DNA from: Variovorax davisae
GTDB lineage: Bacteria > Pseudomonadota > Gammaproteobacteria > Burkholderiales > Burkholderiaceae_C
Assembly: GCF_030316845.1 (NCBI RefSeq)
Contig: NZ_JASZYS010000010.1
Coordinates: 1 to 64,000 of the forward strand
Reading direction: 5' to 3'
Length of the DNA: 64,000 bases
Shown here piece after piece: positions 51,610 to 60,871 of this stretch. The first letter of the stretch is position 1. Each line of letters opens with the position of its first letter. The translations under genes were made by a program, and so were the position numbers. Under the pieces are notes generated by a model, which saw only the letters and a program-made list of their open reading frames with translations, was not told the origin of the DNA and ran no database searches.

Positions 51610-53010
51610 ATGCAAGGCATCAACCTCCGCACCCGCATGTCCGCACCCCAGGCTGCCGAAGCCCCCCCTTCCCTGCCCTGGCGCGATGCGCTCAAGGTCT
51701 ATCTCGAACCCGCCTCGCTGCGCATGCTGGCGCTGGGCTTCTCGGCCGGCCTGCCGCTGCTGCTGGTGCTGGGCACGCTCAGCTTCCGGCTGCGCGAAGC
51801 CGGCGTCGACCGCTCGACCATCGGCTTCCTGAGCTGGGTCGGGCTCGCCTACGGCTTCAAGTGGGTCTGGGCGCCGCTGGTCGACCGCTTGCCGATACCG
51901 CCGCTGACCACCCTGCTCGGGCGCCGCCGCGGCTGGCTGCTGCTGGCGCAGATGGCGGTGATCGCCGGCTTGGCCGGCATGGCCTTCAACGACCCGCGCG
52001 ACGGCCTGCCGCCGCTGGTGTGGTGCGCGCTGCTGACCGCCTTCGGTTCGGCCACCCAGGACATCGCGCTGGACGCCTTCCGCATCGAATCGGCCGCCAC
52101 CCGCAAGCAGGCCGCGCTGGCCGCCTGCTACCAGACCGGTTACCGGCTGGCGATGATCTGGGCCGGCGCCGGCGTGCTGTGGGTCGCCGCCTGGGCCGAA
52201 TTGCCGGGCCTGGCGGGCTACCAGAACGGCGCCTGGAAGACCGCCTACCTCGTCATGGCCGGCTCGATGGCGATCGGGATCGTCACGGTGCTGCTGTCGC
52301 CCGAACCGGTGCGCGTGGCGCTGCCGAAGCCGAAGAACGCCGGCGAATGGCTGCGGAGCGTGCTGATCGAGCCTTTTGCCGACTTCATCCGCCGCTACCG
52401 CTGGCAGGCGGCGCTGATCCTGTCGCTGATCGCGGTCTACCGGATCAGCGACGTCGTGATGGGCATCATGGCCAACCCCTTCTACGTCGACATGGGCTTC
52501 ACCAAGGACGAGGTCGCGACGGTCAGCAAGATCTACGGCGTGGTGATGACGCTGGCCGGCGCCTTCGTCGGCGGGGTGCTCTCGATGCGGCTGGGCGTGA
52601 TGCGGGTGCTGATGCTGGGGGCGGTGCTCAGCGCCGCCAGCAACCTCCTGTTCGCCGGGCTGGCCTCGCGCGGCCACGACCTGACGGCGCTGGTGCTGGT
52701 GGTGTCAGCCGACAACCTGGCCGGCGGCATCGCCTCGGCGGCCTTCATCGCCTACCTGTCGAGCCTGACCAACATCAGCTATTCGGCCACCCAGTACGCG
52801 CTCTTCAGCTCGCTGATGCTGCTGCTGCCGAAGTTCATCGCCGGCTATTCGGGCGTCTTCGTCGACGCCTACGGCTACCAGGCCTTCTTCGTCGGCACCG
52901 CCGCCCTCGGCCTGCCGGTGCTGGTCCTGGTGGCGCTGGCGTCGAGAGCGGCGGCGAATGGCAAGACAGCCGGACAGACATCCGCACAGAGATCCGAATT
53001 GGCGCCATAA
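51610..53010 (+). CDS. ampG: AmpG-type muropeptide MFS permease
   Basis: A protein of about 466 residues with 12 or more helices that imports anhydro-muropeptides for recycling in relatives. Recognisable: LRMLALGFSAGLPLLLVLGTLS, LVDRLPIPPLTTLLGRRRGW, AFGSATQDIALDAFRIE, and KFIAGYSGVFVDAYGYQAFF. No beta-lactamase gene is next to it. Start is uncertain: ATG 51610 or ATG 51637, neither with a strong ribosome site. It follows the divergent kdsA gene. Its stop codon TAA (53008-53010) is the centre of the palindrome that serves the next operon. Confidence 0.9.
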   Translation: MQGINLRTRMSAPQAAEAPPSLPWRDALKVYLEPASLRMLALGFSAGLPLLLVLGTLSFRLREAGVDRSTIGFLSWVGLAYGFKWVWAPLVDRLPIPPLTTLLGRRRGWLLLAQMAVIAGLAGMAFNDPRDGLPPLVWCALLTAFGSATQDIALDAFRIESAATRKQAALAACYQTGYRLAMIWAGAGVLWVAAWAELPGLAGYQNGAWKTAYLVMAGSMAIGIVTVLLSPEPVRVALPKPKNAGEWLRSVLIEPFADFIRRYRWQAALILSLIAVYRISDVVMGIMANPFYVDMGFTKDEVATVSKIYGVVMTLAGAFVGGVLSMRLGVMRVLMLGAVLSAASNLLFAGLASRGHDLTALVLVVSADNLAGGIASAAFIAYLSSLTNISYSATQYALFSSLMLLLPKFIAGYSGVFVDAYGYQAFFVGTAALGLPVLVLVALASRAAANGKTAGQTSAQRSELAP

Positions 53011-53022
53011 TGGCGCCAATTC
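52996..53022 (+). promoter_or_regulatory. Inverted-repeat operator of the toxin-antitoxin pair
   Basis: Perfect 12-base arms GAATTGGCGCCA / TGGCGCCAATTC separated by TAA, which is also the ampG stop codon. It ends 13 bases before the antitoxin start and contains CATAAT, a possible -10 box. Ribbon-helix-helix antitoxins of this family bind such repeats to repress their own operon. Confidence 0.75.
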
Positions 53023-53035
53023 GGAGGTAGAGTGC

Positions 53036-53356
53036 ATGGCCAACCTGTCAGTGAAGGACGTCCCGGACGACCTGGCCGAGCGCCTGCGCCAGCGCGCGGC
53101 CCGCAACCATCGCTCGCTGCAGGGCGAACTGATGGCGATCATCGAGCAGGCTGTGCGAGACGCGGATGACGCGCCCTGGCCCGCAATCGCGCCGGCACAG
53201 GAGGTGGGCGTGGGCTGGGGCGGCCGGCCCATCGTGCGGCGCGGCGGCAAGCCGATCGAGCAGATCGCCGCCGAGCACCGCGCCCGCTTCCCGTCGCCGA
53301 TCGGCGCCGGCCCGCTCGGGGTCGACATCGTGCGCGCCGACCGGGACGCCCGTTGA
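53036..53356 (+). CDS. FitA-like ribbon-helix-helix antitoxin
   Basis: A 106-residue protein with an N-terminal ribbon-helix-helix DNA-binding domain (ANLSVKDVPDDLAERLRQRA, then RNHRSLQGELMAIIEQAV) and a C-terminal tail likely to neutralise the toxin. A GGAGG site precedes the ATG. The stop TGA overlaps the start of the PIN toxin gene. It is a member of the FitAB/VapBC group of type II systems. Confidence 0.85.
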   Translation: MANLSVKDVPDDLAERLRQRAARNHRSLQGELMAIIEQAVRDADDAPWPAIAPAQEVGVGWGGRPIVRRGGKPIEQIAAEHRARFPSPIGAGPLGVDIVRADRDAR

Positions 53357-53790
53357 GCGCGCCTGCGCTGCACGTGGCCGAGCCGCCGGCCGCCTATCGG
53401 CTGCGCCCGCCGATGGTGGTGGACTGCAGCGCGATCGTTGCCATCTTGTTCGACGAGCCGGCGCGCGACGCCGCGCTGGCTCGCCTGGCCGGCCATGCGC
53501 TGCACGCACCCAACCTGCTCGACCACGAGATCGTCAGCGTCGCGCTCAAGAAGCGCCGGCAGGACTGGCCGGCCGAATCGCTGGCGCTGGCGCTGGCCGA
53601 CTATGCCGGCTACGCCATCGACCTGCACCCGGTCGATCTCGGCGCCCAATACGAGCTGGCGGCGCGCTACAGCCTCTCGGCCTATGACGCCGCCTACCTC
53701 TGGCTCGCGGCCGAGTTGAAGGCACCGCTGGCCACCTTCGACGCCAAGCTCGCCGCCGCCGCACAGGCGCACCTGAGCGCCCTGCCCTGA
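53353..53790 (+). CDS. PIN-domain (VapC/FitB-type) toxin ribonuclease
   Basis: A PIN-domain protein of 145 residues if TTG 53353 is used, or 125 from ATG 53413 (MVVDCSAIVAIL). The four acidic positions are visible: Asp in VVDCSA, Glu in LDHEIVS, Asp in SAYDAAYL and Asp in ATFDAKL. VapC enzymes cut RNA, often tRNA. The pair is autoregulated in relatives through the antitoxin bound at 52996-53022. Confidence 0.85.
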   Translation: MSAPALHVAEPPAAYRLRPPMVVDCSAIVAILFDEPARDAALARLAGHALHAPNLLDHEIVSVALKKRRQDWPAESLALALADYAGYAIDLHPVDLGAQYELAARYSLSAYDAAYLWLAAELKAPLATFDAKLAAAAQAHLSALP

Positions 53791-53885
53791 ACCGCCAGGC
53801 GGCACAGGGTCGAGGCCTTGGCCGACTGCGGCGGGCGCCGGGCTGCTGGTAGGCTGTGGTGTTTTACCCACCGCCCCCGCCCAAC

Positions 53886-55079
53886 GTGACACCTTCACGC
53901 ATCCCTCCCTTGCAGATCAGCGCCTTCACCGCGACCTCGGCCGTCGGTGTGGGCAAGACCGCCCTCACCGACGCGCTCGCGCAATCGCGCAGCGGCCTGC
54001 GGGCCAACGACTTCGGCGCCGCGCCGCTGCCGACCTGGATCGGCCGGGTCGACGGGCTCGAAGAGCTCCGCCTGCCCGAAGCACTCGCCGACTGGGATTG
54101 CCGCAACAACCGGCTGGCCTGGCTGGGCCTGCAGGCCGACGGCTTCATGGAAGCGGTCGCGGCCGCCCGCAAGCGCTACGGCCCGACCCGCATCGCGCTG
54201 ATCCTCGGCACCTCGACCTCCAGCATCGGCGAGACCGAGCTGGCCTATACGCAGTTGGTCGACGGCGCCTTCCCCGCCGGCCAGCAGCGTCCCAAGGTGC
54301 ACACGCCGCATTCGCTCTCGCTCTTCGTGCAGCAGGCGCTGGGCCTCGAAGGTCCGGCCGAGACGATCTCCACCGCCTGTTCGTCCAGCGCCAAGGTGTT
54401 CGCCTCGGCCGAGCGCCTGATCCGCCTGGGCCTGGTCGACGCGGCCGTGGTCGGCGGCGTCGACACGCTGTGCGGCAGCGTGCTGTTCGGCTTCAACTCG
54501 CTCGAACTGGTGTCGCCCGAGCCCTGCCGGCCCTTCGACGCCACGCGCAACGGCATCAGCCTGGGCGAGGCCGCTGGCTTCGCGCTGGTCGAACGCGGCC
54601 GCGGCGCGCTCGAGCTGCTGGGCTACGGCGAGGCCAGCGACGCCCACCACATGTCGACCCCGCATCCCGAAGGCCTGGGCGCCGAAAAGGCGCTCGACGA
54701 CGCCCTGGCACGCGCCGGCCTGGCCGCCGACGCCATCGACTACATCAACATGCACGGCACCGCCAGCACCAAGAACGACGAAGTCGAAGGGGCCCTGGTG
54801 GCGCGGCGCTTTCCCGACACCACGCACGCCAGCTCGACCAAGGGCTTCACCGGCCACACGCTGGGCGCGGCCGGCATCGTCGAGGCCGTGATCAGCCTGC
54901 TGGCGATCGAGACCGGCCTCAAGCCGGGCAACGTCAACACCACCACGCTCGACGCCGAGTGCGGCCCGCAGATCAAGCTGCAGCCCGCCCGCGGCGAGGT
55001 GCACTATGCACTGAGCAATTCCTTCGGCTTCGGCGGCAACAACTGCTCGCTGGTCTTCGGCAAGGGAGCCGCGGCATGA
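53886..55079 (+). CDS. Beta-ketoacyl-ACP synthase (elongating ketosynthase)
   Basis: About 397 residues. FabF-like ketosynthase with catalytic Cys165 (STACSSSAKVF), His in INMHGTASTKNDEVE and His in KGFTGHTLGAAGIVEA. The start of the domain is ISAFTATSAVGVGK. There is no ATG; GTG 53886 and GTG 53856 are candidates and I see no clear ribosome site. The next gene overlaps its stop and encodes a chain-length-factor-like partner, as in aryl polyene and other type II polyketide systems. Confidence 0.85.
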   Translation: MTPSRIPPLQISAFTATSAVGVGKTALTDALAQSRSGLRANDFGAAPLPTWIGRVDGLEELRLPEALADWDCRNNRLAWLGLQADGFMEAVAAARKRYGPTRIALILGTSTSSIGETELAYTQLVDGAFPAGQQRPKVHTPHSLSLFVQQALGLEGPAETISTACSSSAKVFASAERLIRLGLVDAAVVGGVDTLCGSVLFGFNSLELVSPEPCRPFDATRNGISLGEAAGFALVERGRGALELLGYGEASDAHHMSTPHPEGLGAEKALDDALARAGLAADAIDYINMHGTASTKNDEVEGALVARRFPDTTHASSTKGFTGHTLGAAGIVEAVISLLAIETGLKPGNVNTTTLDAECGPQIKLQPARGEVHYALSNSFGFGGNNCSLVFGKGAAA

Positions 55080-55906
55080 CGACGAACAAGACCCCCACCC
55101 TCTACATCGAGGGTCCCGCCTTCTGGTCCGCGACGCTGCCGGGCTGGGAGATCGCCAGCGCGGTGTTCCGCGGCGACGGCGCGCCGGCCGACCCGCCGGC
55201 CAAGCGGCCATCGCCGCAACTGCTGGCACCGGCCGAGCGCCGCCGCGCGCCCGACACGGTGGCGCTGGCGCTCGAAGTGGCGGGCGCCGCGGTCGCGGCC
55301 TCCGGCCGCAACGCGGCCGACCTGCCGTGCGTCTTCGCCTCGGCGCACGGCGACCTCGGCATCAACGACTACATGTGCGGCACGCTGGCGGCCGACCCGC
55401 TGCTGCTGTCGCCGATCAAGTTCCACAACTCGGTGCACAACGCCGCGGTCGGCTACTGGACCATCGGCACCGGCTGCATGGCGGCCAGCAATTCGCTCGC
55501 CGCCTACGAGAGCAGCTTCGCCTCCGGCCTGCTCGAGGCGGCGGCGCAGTGCGCGGCCGACCAGCGCGCCGTGCTGCTGGCCGGCTACGACATGCCGGCG
55601 GTGGGCGCGCTGGCCTCGGTGACCACCAGCCGCGAGATGCTGGCCGTGGCCCTGGTGATTTCGCCGACGCGCAGCGCGCGCACCGTGGCGTCCTTCGAAT
55701 GGTCGCTGGCGGCCGGCGCGCTGCCGGCGACGCCGGTGCGCAGCGACGCGGCGCGCGCGCTGCAGGTCAACGCGATGGCCGATGCGCTGCCGCTGTTCGA
55801 GGCCCTGGCGCGCGGCGAATCCGAATCGCTCGCGCTGCCGCTGTCGGCCACGCTGTCGCTGCAGGTCCAGCTGCAACCCGAACTCCAGCTCGAAGCGCAG
55901 AGCTGA
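55076..55906 (+). CDS. Ketosynthase chain-length-factor-like protein
   Basis: A 276-residue protein of the short ketosynthase-like family that occurs beside FabF-type enzymes in aryl polyene clusters. Recognisable pieces: AERRRAPDTVALALEVAGAA, FASAHGDLGINDYMCGTLA, FHNSVHNAAVGYWTIGTGC and TTSREMLAVALVISP. It lacks the full ketosynthase length and the His residues of the triad, as expected for a chain-length factor. It overlaps the ketosynthase gene by 4 bases. Confidence 0.82.
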   Translation: MTTNKTPTLYIEGPAFWSATLPGWEIASAVFRGDGAPADPPAKRPSPQLLAPAERRRAPDTVALALEVAGAAVAASGRNAADLPCVFASAHGDLGINDYMCGTLAADPLLLSPIKFHNSVHNAAVGYWTIGTGCMAASNSLAAYESSFASGLLEAAAQCAADQRAVLLAGYDMPAVGALASVTTSREMLAVALVISPTRSARTVASFEWSLAAGALPATPVRSDAARALQVNAMADALPLFEALARGESESLALPLSATLSLQVQLQPELQLEAQS

Positions 55907-55911
55907 CGGCC

Positions 55912-57534
55912 ATGGACCCGAGCCGCCCCGCGCACGACGTCGCCATCATGGGCGGCGGGCTCGCGGGGCTGACGCTGGCGCTGCAGCTGCGCCAGCGCTT
56001 TCCCGGCATCGACGTGGTGGTGCTCGAGCGGCGCGCCCATCCGGTGCCGCACGCGACCCACAAGGTGGGCGAGTCGTCGGTCGAGATCGGGGCCCACTAC
56101 TTCGACACGGTGCTGGGCCTCAAGCCGCACCTGCACGGCGCCCAGCTGCGCAAGTTCGGCTTTCGCTTCTTCTTCAGCGAGAGGCGGCGCGACATCGACC
56201 AGGTGACCGAGATCGGCGCCAGCCGCTACCTCTCGGTGCCGAGCTACCAGATCGACCGCGGCATCTTCGAGAATTTCCTGGCCGAGGAGGCCGCGCGCCA
56301 GGGCGTGCGCTTCATCGACGGCGCGACCGTGCGCCGCATCGAGCTGGCCGACGACACCCGGGCGCCGCACCGCCTCGAATGGTGGGACGGCGAGCGCACG
56401 CATGCGATCCAATCGCGCTGGCTGGTCGACGCCTGCGGCCGTGCCGGCATGCTCAAGCGCAAGCTCGGCCTGCAGCAGCCCAACGCGCACGAATGCAACG
56501 CGGTGTGGTTCCGCATCGGCGAGCGCATCGCGATCGACGACTGGTCCGACGAGCCCGGCTGGCGCGCGCGCTGCGAGCCCGGCGCGCGCTGGCTGTCGAC
56601 CAACCACCTGGTCGGCGCCGGCTACTGGGTGTGGCTGATCCCGCTGGCCTCGGGCTCGCATTCGGTCGGCATCGTGGCCGACCCGCGGCTGCATCCGCTC
56701 GAACGCATGGACAGCTTCGAGCGGGCGATGCAGTGGCTCGAGACCTGGCAGCCCCGGCTGCACGATGCGCTCGCCGACAAGCGACACCTGCTGCAGGACT
56801 TCGCCTTCCTGCGCAACTTCTCGTACGGCTGCAAGCAGGTGTTCTCGGGCCAGCGCTGGGCGCTCACCGGCGAGGCCGGGCTGTTCCTCGACCCCTTCTA
56901 TTCGCCGGGCAGCGACTTCATCGCCGTCGGCAACACCTACATCTGCGACCTGGTCGCGCACGACCGCGCCGGCCATCCGCTGGAGGCGCGGGCCCGGCTC
57001 TACGACCAGATCTACCACTCGTTCTACGAGAGCACGCTGGCGCTCTACACCGACCAGTACCCGCTGTTCGGCGACCCGGAAGTGCTGCCGGTCAAGGTCA
57101 TCTGGGACTACACCTACTACTGGGGCGTGCTGGCGCAGATCTTCTTCCAGCAGCGCCTCACCGACCTGGCCGTGCTGGGGCGGCTGCGCGACGAGCTGCA
57201 TCACTGCCAGCGGCTCAACCTCGCGACGCAGGCCTTCTTTCGCGACTGGTCGGCCGTCAGCCACCGGCGCAACCCGGCCGTGATGCTCGACCAGGCGGCG
57301 CTGCCATGGTTCGCGGAACTCAACCGCAGCCTCAACGACCGGCTCGACGACGACGCCTTCGTGCGCCGCATGCGCCAGTCGGTCGACCGGCTGACGATCC
57401 TGGCGAGCGAGCTGCTCGGGCGCGCGACCCGAGACCATCCGGGCCTGGACGGCGCGGCGCTGGCCAGCCTGCTGGCCCAGGCGCCCGCGCCGGCCGAGGG
57501 CGCGCCGTCCGAGCCGCTTCTCTTTGCGCCCTGA
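55912..57534 (+). CDS. FAD-dependent halogenase-like oxidoreductase
   Basis: A 540-residue flavoprotein. It has the FAD motif GGGLAGLTLAL near residue 14, the Lys51 motif HKVGESSVEIG, the halogenase hallmark WVWLIP (residues 239-244, pattern WxWxIP) and LDPFYSPGSDF. These are the marks of flavin-dependent halogenases, though some relatives are not halogenases. Its place right after a ketosynthase and chain-length-factor pair recalls xanthomonadin and aryl polyene clusters, where a halogenase-like gene is known. It starts 5 bases after the chain-length-factor gene. Confidence 0.82.
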   Translation: MDPSRPAHDVAIMGGGLAGLTLALQLRQRFPGIDVVVLERRAHPVPHATHKVGESSVEIGAHYFDTVLGLKPHLHGAQLRKFGFRFFFSERRRDIDQVTEIGASRYLSVPSYQIDRGIFENFLAEEAARQGVRFIDGATVRRIELADDTRAPHRLEWWDGERTHAIQSRWLVDACGRAGMLKRKLGLQQPNAHECNAVWFRIGERIAIDDWSDEPGWRARCEPGARWLSTNHLVGAGYWVWLIPLASGSHSVGIVADPRLHPLERMDSFERAMQWLETWQPRLHDALADKRHLLQDFAFLRNFSYGCKQVFSGQRWALTGEAGLFLDPFYSPGSDFIAVGNTYICDLVAHDRAGHPLEARARLYDQIYHSFYESTLALYTDQYPLFGDPEVLPVKVIWDYTYYWGVLAQIFFQQRLTDLAVLGRLRDELHHCQRLNLATQAFFRDWSAVSHRRNPAVMLDQAALPWFAELNRSLNDRLDDDAFVRRMRQSVDRLTILASELLGRATRDHPGLDGAALASLLAQAPAPAEGAPSEPLLFAP

Positions 57535-57660
57535 TGAAAGCGACACCGCCGTCACCAAGGTTTACCCAACTTTACGCAGCGTTCAAGCCCGCGCGACCGC
57601 GTGGGGCCAAGCTACTCTTCTGAGCCCAACCGCCGTGGCACCCGGCACGGAGACACACCG

Positions 57661-58374
57661 ATGAGCACGCCCCAACTCCTGATGATCGAAGACGATGCCC
57701 GCCTGGCGCAGATGGTGGGCGAATACCTGACCCAGTCGGGCTTCGGCTTCGCGCATGCGCTCGACGGCGCCAGCGGGCTCGAGCTGCTGCAGCAGCGCTC
57801 GCCCGACCTCGTGATCCTCGACCTGATGCTGCCGGACACCGATGGCCTCGAGGTCTGCCGCCGCATCCGTGCGCTGCCCGGCGGCCAGGCCAAGGTGGCG
57901 GTGCTGATGCTGACCGCCAAGGGCGACCCCATGGACCGCATCATCGGCCTGGAGATCGGCGCCGACGACTACCTGCCCAAGCCCTTCGAGCCGCGTGAGC
58001 TGCTGGCGCGCATCCGCGCCGTGCTGCGCCGCCGCGGCGAGACCCCGAGCGCGGCCGAAGGCCCGGCCGTGCTGCGCTTCGGCTCGCTGGACATCGACCG
58101 CAACGCACGCAGCGTCACGGTGGCCGGAGAGCCGGCCGACCTCACCTCCTACCAGTTCGACCTGCTGGTGGCGATGGCCGAGCGCGCCGGCCGCGTGCTC
58201 ACGCGCGACCAGATCATGGAGGCCGTGCGCGGCCGCGAGCTCGAGGCCTTCGACCGCTCGATCGACGTCCACATGGGCCGCATCCGCGCCGCGATCGAGG
58301 TCGATGCCAAGAACCCGAAGCGCATCCTCACGGTGCGCGGCGTCGGCTACGTCTTCGCCAAGCAGCAGGACTAG
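57661..58374 (+). CDS. OmpR-family response regulator
   Basis: A 237-residue regulator. Receiver domain: MIEDD near residue 8, phospho-acceptor Asp54 (VILDLMLP), Lys in YLPKPFEPRELLARI. The C-terminal winged helix has the usual LDIDRNARSV, LTSYQFDLLVAM, GRVLTRDQIMEAV and DVHMGRIR segments. The ATG at 57661 is preceded by GGAG (57648-57651). It is followed by its sensor kinase. Confidence 0.92.
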   Translation: MSTPQLLMIEDDARLAQMVGEYLTQSGFGFAHALDGASGLELLQQRSPDLVILDLMLPDTDGLEVCRRIRALPGGQAKVAVLMLTAKGDPMDRIIGLEIGADDYLPKPFEPRELLARIRAVLRRRGETPSAAEGPAVLRFGSLDIDRNARSVTVAGEPADLTSYQFDLLVAMAERAGRVLTRDQIMEAVRGRELEAFDRSIDVHMGRIRAAIEVDAKNPKRILTVRGVGYVFAKQQD

Positions 58375-58394
58375 AAGTCTGGCGGCGCACTGAC

Positions 58395-59582
58395 ATGCTG
58401 CTCAACCTCTACCGCCGCCACCTCTACGTCCGCATCTGGCTGGCGGTGGTGGCCGGCGTCTTCATCCTCACCTTGACGGCCAACTGGATCGTGCGCGAGG
58501 CCGCCGAGAGCGAGCGCGAGCGGCTGGCGCCGCTGCCGCGCGAAGTCGCGGTGCTCGATGCGAACGACAAGCAGATCGGCTCGGGCACGGCCACGCGCGT
58601 GCCGGGCGCCGGGCTCACCTTCGACGTCACGCTCGACGACGGCCGCGCCCTCACCATGCAGGTGGCACCGCGCGGCCGCCCGCCGGGCCCGCCGCCGGGC
58701 CTCCTGGCCTGGCGCACGCCCTTCGGCCTGGGCTGGATGGTGGCGATCGTGGGCTTCATCGTGGCGCTGGGCGTCTACCCGATCGTGCGCCGGCTCACCA
58801 AGCGGCTCGAGCTGCTGCAGCGGGGCGTCCAGCGCTGGGGCGAGGGCGACCTGTCGGTGCGCGTGCCCGAGGAGGGGCAGGACGAGGTGGCCGACCTCTC
58901 CAACGGCTTCAATGCCGCCGCGGCCCGCATCGAGCAGCTGGTGCGCTCGCACAAGTCGCTGCTGGCCAATGCCTCGCACGAGCTGCGCTCGCCGCTGACC
59001 CGCATCCGCATGAGCCTCGAGCTGATGGGCGAGCGGCCCAACCCGGGCGCACGCGCCGAGATCTCGCGCAACATCGCCGAGCTGGACCAGCTGATCGACG
59101 AGATCCTGCTGGCCAGCCGGCTCGATGCCAGGGAGGCCGACATGGGCACCGTCGAGACGGTCGACCTGACCGGCCTCGCGGCCGAGGAGTGCGCCCGCGT
59201 CGATGCCGACCTCGAAGTGAGGGAAGGCACCGACAGCAACGCGCTCACGGTGCTCGGCGTGCCTCGGCTGCTGCGCCGCGCGATCCGCAACCTGCTCGAG
59301 AACGCCGGGCGCTACGGCGCCGGCGAGACCAGCGTCGAGATCGGCAGCCGCGCCGGCCAGACCGAAATCCGCGTCAACGACCGCGGGCCCGGCGTGCCGG
59401 TGGCGCAGCGCGAGCGCATCTTCGAGCCCTTCTACCGGTTGCCGGGCGCCAGCGAGCGCAACGGCGGCGTCGGGCTCGGCCTGGCGCTGGTGAAGTCGAT
59501 CACCGAGCGCCACGGCGGCAGCGTGCGCTGCGAGGACCGGCCCGGCGGCGGCGCGAGCTTCGTCATCTCGTTGCCGCACTGA
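58395..59582 (+). CDS. Sensor histidine kinase (EnvZ/CpxA type)
   Basis: A 395-residue inner-membrane kinase: first helix at about residues 11-30, a short periplasmic domain (about 33-110), second helix at about 112-130, HAMP linker (LTKRLELLQRGVQRWGEGDL), DHp with phospho-His195 (ANASHELRSPLTRIRMSL), and the ATPase domain with N-box LLENAGRYG, G1 NDRGPGVPV, F-box IFEPFYR and G2 GGVGLGLALVKSI. It starts 20 bases after the regulator gene. Signal unknown. Confidence 0.92.
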   Translation: MLLNLYRRHLYVRIWLAVVAGVFILTLTANWIVREAAESERERLAPLPREVAVLDANDKQIGSGTATRVPGAGLTFDVTLDDGRALTMQVAPRGRPPGPPPGLLAWRTPFGLGWMVAIVGFIVALGVYPIVRRLTKRLELLQRGVQRWGEGDLSVRVPEEGQDEVADLSNGFNAAAARIEQLVRSHKSLLANASHELRSPLTRIRMSLELMGERPNPGARAEISRNIAELDQLIDEILLASRLDAREADMGTVETVDLTGLAAEECARVDADLEVREGTDSNALTVLGVPRLLRRAIRNLLENAGRYGAGETSVEIGSRAGQTEIRVNDRGPGVPVAQRERIFEPFYRLPGASERNGGVGLGLALVKSITERHGGSVRCEDRPGGGASFVISLPH

Positions 59583-59647
59583 CTCGCCCCCGGCCGGGGT
59601 TCAACGCCGCCGGCCCGAGTTGCGCCGGCCTCTAAAATCCGCCCCCT

Positions 59648-60871
59648 ATGCAGAGATCGCACATCGTTCGCGCCGCAGCCATGTTCTGGGGGCTGACGGT
59701 GTTCATGCCGGTCGGCGTGACCTATGTGTCCTTCCTGCTGCTGATGGTCGCGCTGCTGGTCGCGGGCGGCTGGCGCGAGCGGGCCATCCGCCTGCGCGGC
59801 AACCCGATGTGGTGGCCGGTGATGGCCTACGTGGCCTGGACGCTGGCCGTGCTGGCGCTGGAGCCGCACTACCCCGAGACCGCCTCCAACCTGTTCCACG
59901 GGCTGCGCATCGCGGCCACCATCCTGATGGCCCTGGCCCTGACCCGCGACGAGGCGATCTGGGCCCTGCGCGGCTTCTGGACCATCGGGCTGGTCAACAT
60001 CGTGATGATCGCGCTGTACTACTCGGTAGGCTTCCCGATGCTGGAGCCCTGGCGCGGCGTGCTGGTCCTGATCGGCAACAAGTCGATCAGCAACGCGCTG
60101 CTGTTCACGATCATGGCCGCCACGGCCGCGGTGTACGGACTCCAGTCGCTCGCGGGGCATCGCCGCTGGCGGGCCGTCGCGGCGTTCGCGCTGGTGCCCG
60201 CCGTGATGGCGATCATCACCTTCAGCCTGCCCTCGCGGACCTCGCTGCTGGCGCTGCTGCTGGTGATCCCGGCCGCCTGCGTGCACCAGTGGCGCCGCCA
60301 GCTCAAGGTGCTGGCGCTGGTGCTGATGGCCGGCGGCGTGATCGCGGCCGGCGTGCTGTGGAACTCACCCGTGGTGCAGCAGAAATTCGCGGTCGGCATC
60401 CAGGAGATCGAGGCCGCCCAGGCCGGCGAGATCTCCGAGGCCAGCTGGGTGGTGCGCTACTACATGTACCGCGACACCGCCCGGATGATGATCGACCGGC
60501 CCTTCGCCGGCTGGGGCATCGGCGGCTGGACCGAGCAGTGGCACCTGCGCGGGCCCAAGCTGCTCGACTACAAGAACATGCCCCACAACGACTTCCTGTG
60601 GATGGGTGCCCAGAGCGGCTTTCCCGGTGCGCTGAGCCTGCTCGTGATCATGTTGGCCGCGGTCTGGATCGCCTGGCGCCGCGACGACCTGGCCGGGCGC
60701 CAGGCCTTCGTCGCCACGCTGGTGTTGCTGATCGCCACCAGCGTCAACTCGGCGCTGCGCGATGCGCAGATCGGGCTGGCGCTGCTGTGGGTCGCGATGG
60801 TCTACCTGCGGCTGGCGCAGGCGCCGGGGGATTCCTGGCGCGGGCTGCTGCCTTCGCTGCGGCGCTCGTAG
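59648..60871 (+). CDS. O-antigen ligase-like membrane protein
   Basis: A 407-residue polytopic membrane protein with about ten helices. The core Wzy_C/WaaL-like region is VRYYMYRDTARMMIDRPFAG, then a large periplasmic loop with PHNDFLWMGAQSGFPGALS, where His and Arg residues act in ligases. It may join O-antigen to lipid A-core or polymerise repeats. No glycosyltransferase genes are next to it. Its 3' end overlaps the convergent gene at 60802 by 70 bases. Confidence 0.85.
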   Translation: MQRSHIVRAAAMFWGLTVFMPVGVTYVSFLLLMVALLVAGGWRERAIRLRGNPMWWPVMAYVAWTLAVLALEPHYPETASNLFHGLRIAATILMALALTRDEAIWALRGFWTIGLVNIVMIALYYSVGFPMLEPWRGVLVLIGNKSISNALLFTIMAATAAVYGLQSLAGHRRWRAVAAFALVPAVMAIITFSLPSRTSLLALLLVIPAACVHQWRRQLKVLALVLMAGGVIAAGVLWNSPVVQQKFAVGIQEIEAAQAGEISEASWVVRYYMYRDTARMMIDRPFAGWGIGGWTEQWHLRGPKLLDYKNMPHNDFLWMGAQSGFPGALSLLVIMLAAVWIAWRRDDLAGRQAFVATLVLLIATSVNSALRDAQIGLALLWVAMVYLRLAQAPGDSWRGLLPSLRRS

